64,000 bases of DNA from Shinella curvata (GTDB lineage: Bacteria > Pseudomonadota > Alphaproteobacteria > Rhizobiales > Rhizobiaceae). The stretch's first letter is position 1; every line of letters starts with the position of its first letter. Positions 8,137-16,174 of the stretch are shown here, piece by piece. The stretch covers positions 1 through 64,000 of the forward strand of contig NZ_JALJCJ010000008.1 in NCBI RefSeq assembly GCF_022899935.1. Reading direction: 5' to 3'. Below the pieces are notes generated by a model, which worked only from the letters and a program-made list of their open reading frames with translations, was not told the DNA's origin and searched no databases. The translations under genes and the position numbers were made by a program.

Positions 8137-10704
8137 ATGAACCGCTATACCGTCGATCTTACCAACTGCGATCGCGAGCCAATCCACCTTCTCGGGGCCA
8201 TTCAGCCCATCGGTTTCCTCATCGCCTTGACGTTGGATTGGATTGTGGCCCGAGCGTCGGCAAACATTGGCGAGTTTCTGCCAGGTGCCGACGGGGACCT
8301 CATCGGAAGGCCAATCAGCGAAATCTTCTTGGCTGAAACCATCCATAGCCTGCGGAACCGATTGGCCGCTCTGCGTGGGACGAACGCCGTCGACAAAATC
8401 TTCGACACCCAACTGACCCGTGGGGGTGCTCCTTTCGACATCGCGATCCATAGATCGAGCGGGCAGATCGTCATCGAATCGCAGCCCTCTGTCACCAGGC
8501 ACGGGGACGCCACGAGCATGGTGCGGTCCATGATCTCGCGGCTCGATGCGGTGGACGAGGCAAGCGCATTCTACAGTGAGGGAGCGAGACAGGTCCGCGC
8601 CCTGACCGGGTTCGATCGGGTGATGGTGTATCGGTTCGCCGAGGACGGGTCGGGTGAAGTGGTTGCTGAGACGTGCAAGCCCGGAATTGGATCATTTAAG
8701 GGATTGCGCTACCCGGCCAGCGATATCCCGGTACAGGCACGGGCGCTCTACAAGCGCAACCTCCTGCGGGTCATTTGCGATGTCGACGCGGTCCCGGTGG
8801 CGATCCATCCGCAGCGAGACGAGAAGGGCGAACTGCTCGACCTCTCACACTCTATCCTGCGCTCGGTGTCGCCGATCCATATAGAATATCTCAAGAACAT
8901 GGGCGTCAAAGCCTCCATGTCGATCTCGATCATTGTAGACGGGGAGCTTTGGGGTCTGTTCGCATGCCATCACTACGCCGCAAAATCTCCAACCTTTGAG
9001 ACGCGCTCGGTCTGCGAACTGTTCTCGCAGGTCTACTCCTTGCGGCTCGAGAGCAGGGAACGCAAAGAGGTGATGGAATACGAGCGGCGGGCGCGCGACA
9101 TCTCCGACCAACTGCTGGGAGCGGTGGCGACCAACGAGCAGCTGCTCAATGATCCTGAATGGCTCGCCACCATCCTAACCGATGTCATCCCGGCGGAAGG
9201 CGTCGGTGTATGGATCAACGGAAATTATGCCTTCTGGGGCGTGACACCTTCGACCGAGCAGTTCGCCCGAATCGTCCGTGCATTGAACAGCGCTGCAGCG
9301 ACGAGAGTGTTCGCCACGGATGAGATTGCTTCGCTGTTGCCGGAAGCAACTGAATTCGCCGACAGCGCGGCGGGGATGATGGCCATCCCGATTTCCCGCT
9401 CACCCCGCGACTACGTAATCCTGTTCCGGAGGGAACTGGTGCGATCGGTACGCTGGGCAGGTGACCCTCACAAGCCCGTGGAATACGGGCCAAACGGTCC
9501 GCGTTTGACCCCTCGGGAAAGCTTCGCGGAGTGGCAACAGCTCGTGAAGGGGCACAGTCAGCCATTTACCGCGCCAGAGCTGCGGGTCGCCGAGACGCTT
9601 AGGGCCACGCTCATCGAGGTCGTGTTGAGGCTCGCCAGCGAGGCGAGCGCCCAGCGAGATGCTGCAAACCGGAAGCAAGAAGTCCTCATTGCCGAGCTCA
9701 ACCACAGGGTCCGCAATATTCTGGGCGTGATCAGGGGATTGATCCGGCAGGCGAAGCCATCGTCCGACAAGGTGGAGGACTTCGTGGACCTGGTGGATGG
9801 CAGAATTCACTCGCTGGCGCGAGCGCACAACCAGATTACCGATGACCACTGGGGGCCGGCGCCGATCCAGGCTTTGATTGACGCCGAGGCGCGTGCCTTC
9901 CTTGATGGCAGAGAAAACCGCGTCCATGTCTCCGGCGTGCCCGTTCTACTCAATCCACAGGCCTACTCCACCATGGCGCTTGTGGTGCACGAGCTGGTGA
10001 CCAATTCCACGAAGTACGGCAGTCTTTCCGATGGAGGCACTGTCAATGTTTCATGGTCGCGGACGGAGGATGGGGGGCTCAAGTTCGATTGGCAGGAGAG
10101 AGGCGGTCCTCCCGTCGATCCACCAACCCGTAAGGGGTTCGGGACGACCATCATCAACCGATCGGTGCCCTACGACCTGGGCGGAAAGGCCACGATCGAT
10201 TACGCTCCGTCAGGTGTCAGCGCCAGTTTCCTCATTCCCTCCCGTCACGTTTCCGACCGGGCCGGTCCTCAGCCTCCGGAGCGGCTGCGACAAGCACGCC
10301 ACTCGCCTGCCCATCCCGTCAAGAAAGTTCACGACAGGTTTCTGGCCGGGCAGAAGGTATTGCTGGTCGAGGACAGCCTCATCATCGCGCTAGACGCCGA
10401 AGACATCCTCGTGCGTCTGGGTGCTGAAGTGATGACGGCATCATCAGTCGAAAGCGCGCTGGAGATCATTGACACCAGTCCGCCGGACCTCGCGGTACTG
10501 GACATCAACCTCGGCGATCAGACGAGTTTCACGGTCGCGGATCGGCTCGATGACGGAAAGACACCGTTCATCTTCGCGACTGGCTATGGCGAGCAGGCAG
10601 CCCTGCCGGAACAGCATTTGCACAGAACGGTGATACAGAAGCCCTACACTCTTGAAGGCATTGCACGTGTATTGGAAGAACTCATCGGCCATAAGCACAT
10701 CTGA
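8137..10704 (+). CDS. Bacteriophytochrome: PAS-GAF-PHY photosensor, HWE kinase and fused receiver
   Basis: 855 residues. The PAS domain (1-120) carries Cys11 (VDLTNCDREPIH), the biliverdin attachment position of bacteriophytochromes. The GAF domain (about 135-320) contains PASDIP near residue 195 and the following YKRNLLR. PHY follows (about 325-510), then an HWE transmitter with His523 (ELNHRVRN), HELVTNSTKYGSLS and FDWQERGGPP. The C-terminal receiver (740-855) has Asp789 (AVLDINLG) and FATGYG, close to the FAT GUY motif. This is the layout of Agrobacterium Agp2/AtBphP2. The start at 8137 places Cys11 correctly; a longer in-frame extension is not conserved-looking. No heme oxygenase gene (biliverdin supply) lies in the window. 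Confidence 0.93.
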   Translation: MNRYTVDLTNCDREPIHLLGAIQPIGFLIALTLDWIVARASANIGEFLPGADGDLIGRPISEIFLAETIHSLRNRLAALRGTNAVDKIFDTQLTRGGAPFDIAIHRSSGQIVIESQPSVTRHGDATSMVRSMISRLDAVDEASAFYSEGARQVRALTGFDRVMVYRFAEDGSGEVVAETCKPGIGSFKGLRYPASDIPVQARALYKRNLLRVICDVDAVPVAIHPQRDEKGELLDLSHSILRSVSPIHIEYLKNMGVKASMSISIIVDGELWGLFACHHYAAKSPTFETRSVCELFSQVYSLRLESRERKEVMEYERRARDISDQLLGAVATNEQLLNDPEWLATILTDVIPAEGVGVWINGNYAFWGVTPSTEQFARIVRALNSAAATRVFATDEIASLLPEATEFADSAAGMMAIPISRSPRDYVILFRRELVRSVRWAGDPHKPVEYGPNGPRLTPRESFAEWQQLVKGHSQPFTAPELRVAETLRATLIEVVLRLASEASAQRDAANRKQEVLIAELNHRVRNILGVIRGLIRQAKPSSDKVEDFVDLVDGRIHSLARAHNQITDDHWGPAPIQALIDAEARAFLDGRENRVHVSGVPVLLNPQAYSTMALVVHELVTNSTKYGSLSDGGTVNVSWSRTEDGGLKFDWQERGGPPVDPPTRKGFGTTIINRSVPYDLGGKATIDYAPSGVSASFLIPSRHVSDRAGPQPPERLRQARHSPAHPVKKVHDRFLAGQKVLLVEDSLIIALDAEDILVRLGAEVMTASSVESALEIIDTSPPDLAVLDINLGDQTSFTVADRLDDGKTPFIFATGYGEQAALPEQHLHRTVIQKPYTLEGIARVLEELIGHKHI

Positions 10705-10898
10705 TCGGATCCAAAGTCTGCCTGTAGCCGGGCAGTGACATGGCGCGTCTTCGGCGAATGTTGGGTCGCCAGGGAACGGTCGGCCCTTGAGTTGGTGCCT
10801 GTCGCAAAAAGTAATGGTCGACGGTCCAGATCGCGTCAGGGCGACGTCGGTCACATCGGCCCCGATCTCGTCTTTGCGACGAGACCGGAGATTTTATT

Positions 10899-11102
10899 TC
10901 AGAGGACGCTAACGTTCTCAGCCTTCGACTTTCCCGTCTTCCGGTCTTGGCCGACGTCGTAGCTAACCTTCTGGCCATCGGTCAGGGATCCGCCAAAGCC
11001 TACAGCAGAGATGTGGACGAATACATCTGGTCCACCATTGTCCGGAGTAATGAAGCCAAAGCCCTTGTCCTGAGCGAAAAACTTTACAGTACCAGTTGCC
11101 AT
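10899..11102 (-). CDS. Cold-shock-domain protein, CspA family
   Basis: 67 residues, one complete cold-shock domain with RNP1 (KGFGFITPD) and RNP2 (VFVHISAV). It should bind single-stranded RNA/DNA as an RNA chaperone. The start ATG at 11102 is preceded by AGAGGAT. The roughly 150 bp upstream to the divergent SDR gene could hold the long 5' leader typical of csp genes. The body is slightly atypical (AQDKGFGF where most have PTKGFGF). Confidence 0.92.
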   Translation of the reverse strand: MATGTVKFFAQDKGFGFITPDNGGPDVFVHISAVGFGGSLTDGQKVSYDVGQDRKTGKSKAENVSVL

Positions 11103-11289
11103 CTTATCCTCTTTAATTGGAAGCGCTGGGAAGCAATAGCGATCGGGCAGTCGCCTAGCAAGGCGTGTCTGCTCCGCATCCACGCCGCTAGGCACCGCGT
11201 GAGGTTCGAGGCCAATTGGAAACATCTGGGCTCCTGATTGGCGACGCCAAACTCATAAGGTTGCAGGGTGGAGGAGGCACTTGTCCGTC

Positions 11290-11314
11290 GGAACAAAGAC
11301 CTTTTAGCGACGTT
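11290..11314 (+). promoter_or_regulatory. Sigma-EcfG-type promoter of the SDR gene
   Basis: GGAAC at 11290-11294, a 16-bp spacer, CGTT at 11311-11314, 43 bp before the start at 11358. This is a full match to the general-stress consensus. Confidence 0.72.
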
Positions 11315-11357
11315 CGCTCCACGCGAACACAACACTCAGCCAGGAATCTTCAGCCCA

Positions 11358-12251
11358 ATGACCGACAAGATTTCGTTGACCTACCCGCGCACACTGTATC
11401 CCGCCCCTCCGTTTCCAGACCAGCCGCAACCGGCCCCGGGTCTGGCCCAAAAAATGGATCCCGCGCCCGATCACGGCGAACAGAGCTATCGCGGATCTGG
11501 AAAACTCGTAGGTCGCAAGGCCCTTGTGACGGGTGGCGATTCCGGCATTGGTCGGGCAGCCGCAATCGCCTTTGCGCGCGAGGGCGCCGACGTCGCGATT
11601 TCCTACCTTCCCGACGAAGAGACAGACGCAAAAGAAGTTCTTGCTCTCATCGAAGCCGAGGGGCGCAAGGCGTTGGCGCTTCCCGGCGATATCAAGGATG
11701 AAGCGTGGTGCTGCGAACTGGTGGCTAAAACCGTCGCCGCACTGGGCGGAGTGGACATCCTCGTCATCAATGCCGCTCGCCAGCAGTTTCGTGAGAAGAT
11801 CGAAGACCTCTCGACCGACGATTTCGACCAGACCATGAAGACGAACCTCTACGCGCTGCACTGGATCGCGCAGGCCGCCGTCGCGCATATGCCGGCGGGT
11901 TCTGCCGTGATCACGACCGCGTCTATCCAGGCCTATGATCCGTCTCCGATCTTGCTCGATTACGCTACCACCAAGGCAGGCATCGTCGCCTACACCAAAG
12001 CGCTGTCCAAACAACTCATCGAGCGGGGTATCCGCGCCAATGTCGTCGCGCCAGGGCCGATCTGGACCGTACTTCAGCCAAGCGGCGGACAGCCCGACGA
12101 GAAGGTGAAGAATTTCGGCAAGGACAGCGATTTTGGTCGACCCGGCCAGCCGGTCGAGCTTGCACCTGTGTTTGTCTTGCTCGCATCGAAAGAGGCCAGC
12201 TTCATCAACGGTGAAGTCTACGGTGTCACAGGCGGGAAAGGTGTCGCCTGA
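11358..12251 (+). CDS. SDR-family oxidoreductase (YghA / glucose-ribitol dehydrogenase type)
   Basis: 297 residues. A proline-rich N-terminal extension (1-45) characteristic of YghA-like SDRs precedes a Rossmann fold. Motifs are the cofactor motif TGGDSGIGRA, the NNAG-equivalent NAAR, the catalytic Ser region TTASIQAY and Tyr-x-x-x-Lys in YATTKAG. It should be an NAD(P)H-dependent aldehyde or ketone reductase; homologues are often stress-induced, consistent with the EcfG-type promoter upstream. The start at 11358 is the first ATG giving the family N-terminus. The DUF2934 gene follows 46 bp downstream, probably in the same transcript. Confidence 0.88.
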   Translation: MTDKISLTYPRTLYPAPPFPDQPQPAPGLAQKMDPAPDHGEQSYRGSGKLVGRKALVTGGDSGIGRAAAIAFAREGADVAISYLPDEETDAKEVLALIEAEGRKALALPGDIKDEAWCCELVAKTVAALGGVDILVINAARQQFREKIEDLSTDDFDQTMKTNLYALHWIAQAAVAHMPAGSAVITTASIQAYDPSPILLDYATTKAGIVAYTKALSKQLIERGIRANVVAPGPIWTVLQPSGGQPDEKVKNFGKDSDFGRPGQPVELAPVFVLLASKEASFINGEVYGVTGGKGVA

Positions 12252-12297
12252 CGGCGTCTAGGGTCTGACGGCCACAAGAACAATCAGGATTATATCG

Positions 12298-12546
12298 ATG
12301 TCGGACGAGAAACGATTACGGGAAGACGCCTATGCGCGGTGGGAAGCCGAAGGCCGACCCGACGGTCAACATGAGCGACATTGGCGGGAAGCCAGCGATG
12401 CGTTGCAGTCCTCAGTCACGCCGCAGACATGGTCTGCCGATCACGGGAGTGGGGTCGGTTCCAGAGATCCCTCGTCGGGCGAGTCCTGCGATGAGGGCAT
12501 CCGTCCGGAGAAGCTCAACTCGGAAAACGATCAAGGCGCTGGCTGA
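12298..12546 (+). CDS. DUF2934 domain protein
   Basis: 82 residues. The N-terminal 30 residues match DUF2934 (REDAYARWEAEGRPDGQ then HERHWREA), a short domain common in rhizobial stress-associated small proteins. The rest is low-complexity and charged. Function is unknown. Its position after an SDR gene with a stress promoter suggests co-expression. Confidence 0.7.
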   Translation: MSDEKRLREDAYARWEAEGRPDGQHERHWREASDALQSSVTPQTWSADHGSGVGSRDPSSGESCDEGIRPEKLNSENDQGAG

Positions 12547-12621
12547 GCCGAGAGCGACAGCGGCTACTGGGACATTCTTGCCGTCATGAGATGACTCTAG
12601 TCTGGTCGAAGGGAGGAGAGC

Positions 12622-13311
12622 ATGATCACCATCACCGCCATGAAATGGGTGCTGGCCTTCGCCGCCGGCCAGGTGCGCGATCACCGCGCCCGCTGGATCC
12701 TGAACGAAGTCGGCTGGTCATACGAGGTCCGCCTCATCGACGCCTGCGACCTCGCATCTTCGCAATACCGTAAGAAACAGCCCTTCGGCCAGGTGCCCTA
12801 CCTGGAAGAGGATGGCAGACCAACCCTTTTCGAAAGCGGTGCGATCGTCATCGACGTTGCAACACGCGCCGGGATGCTGATCCCGGCCGAGGGCAATGAC
12901 CGGTCACTCGTTCTCAGCTGGGTGATCGCAGCGCTGAACTCGATCGAGCCGTACTTGATGAATGTCGCCGAGGTCGAATACTTCATGGAGGACGCCGAGC
13001 AAAAGGAAGCGCGCCGTCCCGCAGTCGTGGCAGCAGCCGAGCAACGGCTGTCTCAGCTTGAGATCGCGCTCAATGGGCGGCAATGGCTCGTCGGGGATGC
13101 CTTCACGATTGCGGACCTGATGATGGCATCGGTGCTGAAGATCGCGCGCCGGCTCGATCTGCTCAAATCCCACTCTGAGCTTATGCTTTATCAGGATCGT
13201 TGCCTTGACCGACCGGCCTATCGAAAGGCGGTCGCGGATCAGCGTGCAACGATCGACAGCCACGAAATGGCCGATATGCGCTTCGAGGAGGCACGGCGTA
13301 CCGCGGGCTAG
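12622..13311 (+). CDS. Glutathione S-transferase family protein
   Basis: 229 residues. The N-terminal thioredoxin-like domain includes FGQVPYLEEDG (cis-Pro) and ESGAIVIDVA (SNAIL region). The C-terminal helical domain has the capping motif VGDAFTIADLMMA. A strong GGAGGAGAG ribosome site precedes the ATG. It is unlike the GST at 2499 in length and sequence, so not a local duplicate. Its substrate is unknown; the neighbourhood suggests a stress-related detoxification role. Confidence 0.87.
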   Translation: MITITAMKWVLAFAAGQVRDHRARWILNEVGWSYEVRLIDACDLASSQYRKKQPFGQVPYLEEDGRPTLFESGAIVIDVATRAGMLIPAEGNDRSLVLSWVIAALNSIEPYLMNVAEVEYFMEDAEQKEARRPAVVAAAEQRLSQLEIALNGRQWLVGDAFTIADLMMASVLKIARRLDLLKSHSELMLYQDRCLDRPAYRKAVADQRATIDSHEMADMRFEEARRTAG

Positions 13312-13356
13312 GAGTGCGCGATCTCAAAAGTCTAACTGCAGTTGGAGGAGAAGATT

Positions 13357-13769
13357 ATGTCCGACGAAAATGATGTCCTTGATGTCATAAGAACCAGGAT
13401 GCGGCGACTGCGCGCGGCGATGCAGCGGCCGTCGTGGCGCCGATCGATAACGGCGCAATCCTCTTCGATCTTCCGCCACCGCTGCAGAATACGGGAAATC
13501 CGGCCGACGGCATTGAGGGCTTGAACGCCTGGTTCGAGACGTGGGAAGGCGGTGTTACCGTGAGGCTCGATAATCCCATGGTGATGGTCGAGGGTGATCT
13601 TGCCGTCGTGTTCGGATTGAGCCGCATGAAGGGCGTCAAAAAGGAGGGCGGCGAACTGGACGCCTGGAACCGCAGGACGATCGTGCTGCGACGCCGCGAC
13701 GGACACTGGAAGATCATCCACGAGCACAGCAGCTACCCCATGGCGATGGATGCAGCGACCGCGCCATGA
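13357..13769 (+). pseudogene. SnoaL/DUF4440-like protein with a frameshift
   Basis: A good ribosome site (GGAGG) and ATG at 13357 start MSDENDVLDVIRTR. About 14 codons in, near 13400, the frame is lost. The continuing frame reads ATARGDAAAVVAPIDNGAIL and runs to the stop at 13769 with a typical SnoaL-like C-terminus (VLRRRDGHWKIIHEHSS). One missing base restores a protein of about 137 residues. It is either a recent pseudogene or an assembly error; a translation start inside the second frame (13434) would lack the first helix. Confidence 0.7.
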
Positions 13770-14079
13770 CGGAGCTCAAGCCGGAATAATCGATCAGCCT
13801 TGCCGAGCCTTGGACGGGTCGATCTCCGCGGATGCAGCTGCCAACGATTTGGCGACTGGTCCCGAGGTACTTGAGAGCCATGCCGTGAGGGACCTTGTGG
13901 GGGCGGATGAATTGATCTCCCATACCGACAAGTCAACACTGATCGACAACGCGCAGCAGGCTCTGGACGACGCCACGGATGCCAAGCGCTTTTGGCGGTG
14001 AAGCTTGAACGTGAAAGTCAGCAGGGGGCGATCATCCCCCCGCGCTACGAGCAGCATCCGAATATCGATGAGGAAATCC
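13770..14079 (+). other. Stretch with possible tiny frames, nothing assignable
   Basis: Two short + strand frames look vaguely protein-like: residues ending QQALDDATDAKRFWR at 14001, and a frame ending [16 protein letters not shown] at 14095. Neither has a credible start or a known family. They may be one broken small gene. Confidence 0.25.
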
Positions 14080-14484
14080 ATGCAAAGTTTTCGCGATAGC
14101 ATCATGTTCCCGCTCGTCCTTCTGCTCGGCGGCGTAGCTGTCTTTTGTCTGATCCTGTTTGTGACCGGACAGGATCCGGACGAAAAACCGCTTACCCTCT
14201 ATCATTGGGTGCTTGGAGGTATGCTAATCGGGCCCGGATTTGGCTACCTCGTCAAATGGCGGCAAAGGAGAGACCGCTCCTGCGCGGCGCCATCAGGGTT
14301 TCCGGGCACTGACCGGAATGAGCCGGTGGTCGCTGGCTCACGTTTTGTAGGAGCTTGCGTATTCACGGCTGACCACCTTACGACCTGCCACTCGAAGCGT
14401 GAATTCAAGAAGACGGCTGAGCCGAGCGGCGATGTGGAGATCAAAGGTTTCGAACCGCCGTCGCTTCGTGATCCAGAAGCATGA
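14080..14484 (+). CDS. Small membrane protein running into ligD debris
   Basis: ATG at 14080 after GAGGAA. The first 65 residues form two hydrophobic segments (about 10-29 and 44-60) joined by a short acidic loop, ending in KWRQRR. From about residue 103 the frame reads through the ligD remnant ([12 protein letters not shown]). The native protein was therefore probably shorter, and its C-terminus is now foreign sequence. No family is recognised. Confidence 0.45.
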   Translation: MQSFRDSIMFPLVLLLGGVAVFCLILFVTGQDPDEKPLTLYHWVLGGMLIGPGFGYLVKWRQRRDRSCAAPSGFPGTDRNEPVVAGSRFVGACVFTADHLTTCHSKREFKKTAEPSGDVEIKGFEPPSLRDPEA

Positions 14485-14610
14485 TGCGACCCGGCTGCAT
14501 TACGACCTGCCTTGAGCTCGACGATGTCTTTAAGTCTTGGGCGGTGACTAGAGGTCCGTCGCTCAATCCCCATGACAAGCGCGTGGCCGTCGAGGTCGAG
14601 GATCACCCAT
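14385..14610 (+). pseudogene. ligD: Remnant of LigD 3'-phosphoesterase domain
   Basis: Across two frames this DNA reads [12 protein letters not shown], then [17 protein letters not shown], then [19 protein letters not shown] and [11 protein letters not shown]. These are the successive signature segments at the N-terminus of the phosphoesterase domain of LigD, the bacterial non-homologous end-joining ligase. Frameshifts near 14455 and 14510 and an in-frame TGA break it. It stops abruptly at EVEDHP, where xthA-like sequence begins. Ligase and polymerase domains are absent. Confidence 0.8.
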
Positions 14611-14617
14611 CCGCACT

Positions 14618-14812
14618 TTCTATCCGGATGAGCGGACCTACACCGCCTAGAAATACTGGCGAAACTCGTTCGAGCGCAATGCCGGCTTGCGCATCGACCA
14701 CTTCCTGCTGAGCTCTGCGCTTGCTACCGATCTCAAACAGGTTGAGGTCGATCGTTTTGTCGGGTGATGGCCGCAAACCAGTGACCCTGTGCCGGTGTGG
14801 ATCGAGGTCTGA
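14618..14812 (+). pseudogene. xthA: Remnant of exonuclease III C-terminus
   Basis: Read in one frame: [10 protein letters not shown], an in-frame TAG, then [10 protein letters not shown] and [11 protein letters not shown] with downstream VEVDRFV. A frame change near the end gives PVPVWIEV followed by a stop at 14812. This is the C-terminal third of exonuclease III/XthA (the RIDHxLLS and final PVWIE strands). The active-site N-terminal two thirds are missing. It abuts the ligD remnant directly. Confidence 0.75.
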
Positions 14813-14830
14813 GGACGAGGAGAAGCAAAA

Positions 14831-14852
14831 AGCCCGGCTCAGCGGCCGGGCT
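14831..14852 (-). terminator. Rho-independent terminator of the PRC-barrel gene
   Basis: A perfect 8-bp stem (AGCCCGGC / GCCGGGCT) with a 6-base loop, 24 bp beyond the stop codon of the - strand gene at 14876-15172. On the - strand it is followed by a T-run (TTTTTGCTT). Confidence 0.85.
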
Positions 14853-14875
14853 CCTCTCGAATGTATTAAAGCTGA

Positions 14876-15172
14876 TCAGTGCTTGTGCTCAGGCATGTCC
14901 TTGAGTTGATCCTTGGTCCAGGACGTGACGGCATGGACATCGCCATCTTCGTCGCGCATGAATTCGAGATCTGTCAGGGGCACTGCAACCGGCTTCGCAC
15001 CGATCCCAAGGAAACCGCCGACATCGATGATCGCCTGGCTGCCGGCGCCCGCACCATGTACGTGGTCGACCTTACCTATCTTGTGGTCGTCGGCGCCGTA
15101 GACGGTCGCACCTTCAAGGACGGCGGGCGTCAATTCGGTGGGTGCGAGGCGAACGTGATTTGTGTGGTCCAT
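14876..15172 (-). CDS. PRC-barrel domain protein
   Basis: 98 residues, essentially one PRC-barrel domain: LEGATVYGADDHKIGKVDHV at the start, the VDVGGFLGIGAKPVAVP-like core (IIDVGGFLGIGAKPVAVP) and LEFMRDEDG. A lysine/histidine tail follows. Stand-alone PRC-barrel proteins of this type are frequent members of rhizobial general-stress regulons; molecular function is not established. It has its own EcfG-type promoter (15206-15230) and a clear terminator, so it forms a single-gene transcript. Confidence 0.87.
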   Translation of the reverse strand: MDHTNHVRLAPTELTPAVLEGATVYGADDHKIGKVDHVHGAGAGSQAIIDVGGFLGIGAKPVAVPLTDLEFMRDEDGDVHAVTSWTKDQLKDMPEHKH

Positions 15173-15205
15173 GTCTGTTTCCTCCTTGTTTGCTGAAGGA
15201 AGCGT

Positions 15206-15230
15206 AACGCCCGCAAGCCCTAACTGTTCC
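15206..15230 (-). promoter_or_regulatory. Sigma-EcfG-type promoter of the PRC-barrel gene
   Basis: On the - strand GGAAC (15230-15226), a 16-bp spacer and CGTT (15209-15206), 33 bp before the start codon at 15172. Confidence 0.72.
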
Positions 15231-15342
15231 GGATCGGAATTAGATGTTGCTGGGCCGAGGCAGCCGGCACCTCAACTCCTAGTGAGGAAGCTGAAGGTCC
15301 GGAATTTTCAGCGATTTCCATATGGGAAATCTGCTGGTCATA

Positions 15343-15363
15343 GGTTCAAACCCCTTCAAGAGC
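15343..15363 (+). repeat. tRNA T-arm-like repeat, copy A
   Basis: GGTTCAAACCCCTTCAAGAG followed by C. It shares about 17-18 of 21 bases with copies at 25709 and 50161 and more loosely with 16085. It resembles a tRNA T-loop (GGTTCRA) but no full cloverleaf was found upstream. It lies just upstream of the toxin-antitoxin pair. Confidence 0.5.
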
Positions 15364-15459
15364 ATTTAAGAGAGCCGTGAACGGGGAATGACGGCGTGAA
15401 ATTTCAGCTAGAAAACGTCATTCAATTGCATTACATTCTCCTTGAATATGGAGACAGCC

Positions 15460-15768
15460 ATGGCCGCAAACGCTCTCGTACAAACACGTATTGATTCCGA
15501 AGTCCGGGATCGTGCTTCTGCCGTTCTTGAAAGCATGGGCCTCACGGTATCTGATGCGGTTCGTATCATGCTCACCCGGACTGCTAACGAGGGCGCTCTG
15601 CCTCTTGAACTTCTATCCGGCAGTGAGGCGCATGACGCCTGGTTTAGGACCAAGGTGCTCGAAGCGTTAAACGATACTCGACCGGATTTATCGGACGACG
15701 AGGCCGAGGCGCACTTTGCCAAACGTCGAGCGGCGGCCCGCCTTAAAGCTGGTGTGCCAGGATCGTGA
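15460..15768 (+). CDS. RelB/DinJ-family antitoxin
   Basis: 102 residues. The N-terminal ribbon-helix-helix part (NALVQTRIDSEVRDRASAVL, then MGLTVSDAVRIMLTR) is the classic RelB/DinJ DNA-binding and dimerisation segment. The C-terminal part (50-102) would wrap the toxin. The ATG at 15460 has GGAG seven bases upstream; an ATG at 15448 and a TTG at 15442 are alternatives. The stop overlaps the toxin start by 4 bp, the usual translational coupling. Autorepression by the pair is expected from the family. Confidence 0.88.
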   Translation: MAANALVQTRIDSEVRDRASAVLESMGLTVSDAVRIMLTRTANEGALPLELLSGSEAHDAWFRTKVLEALNDTRPDLSDDEAEAHFAKRRAAARLKAGVPGS

Positions 15769-16058
15769 AACTTACTTGGTCTGCTTTTGCTTTATCGGAT
15801 CGTGACGCCATCTTCACATACATCGAGGCAGATAATCCCGCCGCTGCCGTCTTGATCGATGAACGGATAGCCGCTGGCGCCCGTCGCTTGCTCGATTTTC
15901 CTGCTAGTGGGCGCGTGGGTCGAATTGCCGGGACGCGCGAACTCGTCATCAATGGCACGCCTTATATCGCCGCCTACGCCGTTGCCGAGACGACATTTCG
16001 AATTCTTCGCGTACTCCATGGCGCGCAAGAATGGCCAGAAAATCTGCCGCTAAGCTGA
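15765..16058 (+). CDS. RelE/ParE-superfamily toxin
   Basis: 97 residues from a GTG that overlaps the antitoxin stop. ParE-like features: an N-terminal ALSDRDAIFTYIEADNPAAA helix pair, the GRVGRIAGTRELVI strand turn and C-terminal YAVAETTFRILRVLHGAQEWP. ParE-type members poison gyrase and RelE-type members cleave ribosomal mRNA. The sequence looks closer to ParE, but the activity cannot be decided here. No frameshift; the module appears intact. Confidence 0.88.
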   Translation: MKLTWSAFALSDRDAIFTYIEADNPAAAVLIDERIAAGARRLLDFPASGRVGRIAGTRELVINGTPYIAAYAVAETTFRILRVLHGAQEWPENLPLS

Positions 16059-16084
16059 TCGACCACGTTTATGTAGGGGCCGGC

Positions 16085-16105
16085 GGTTCGATCCCCATCA
16101 AGGCG
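16085..16105 (+). repeat. tRNA T-arm-like repeat, copy B, at the lsr locus edge
   Basis: GGTTCGATCCCCATCAAGGC followed by G, 70 bp beyond the end of the aldolase gene. It is similar to the repeat at 25709-25729 on the other side of the lsr locus, same orientation. Part of the match is T-loop consensus, so homology is tentative. Confidence 0.4.
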
Positions 16106-16174
16106 ACAGGGAGAGTGGAGGTTTTCCATCTTTCGAACCACCAAGCACGACATGGGATATGATGCGCGTCGGGG

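Noticed and set aside
11103-11289. Possible riboswitch in the csp/SDR gap
   Set aside because: A csp-type leader is plausible, but no recognisable riboswitch core is visible by eye.
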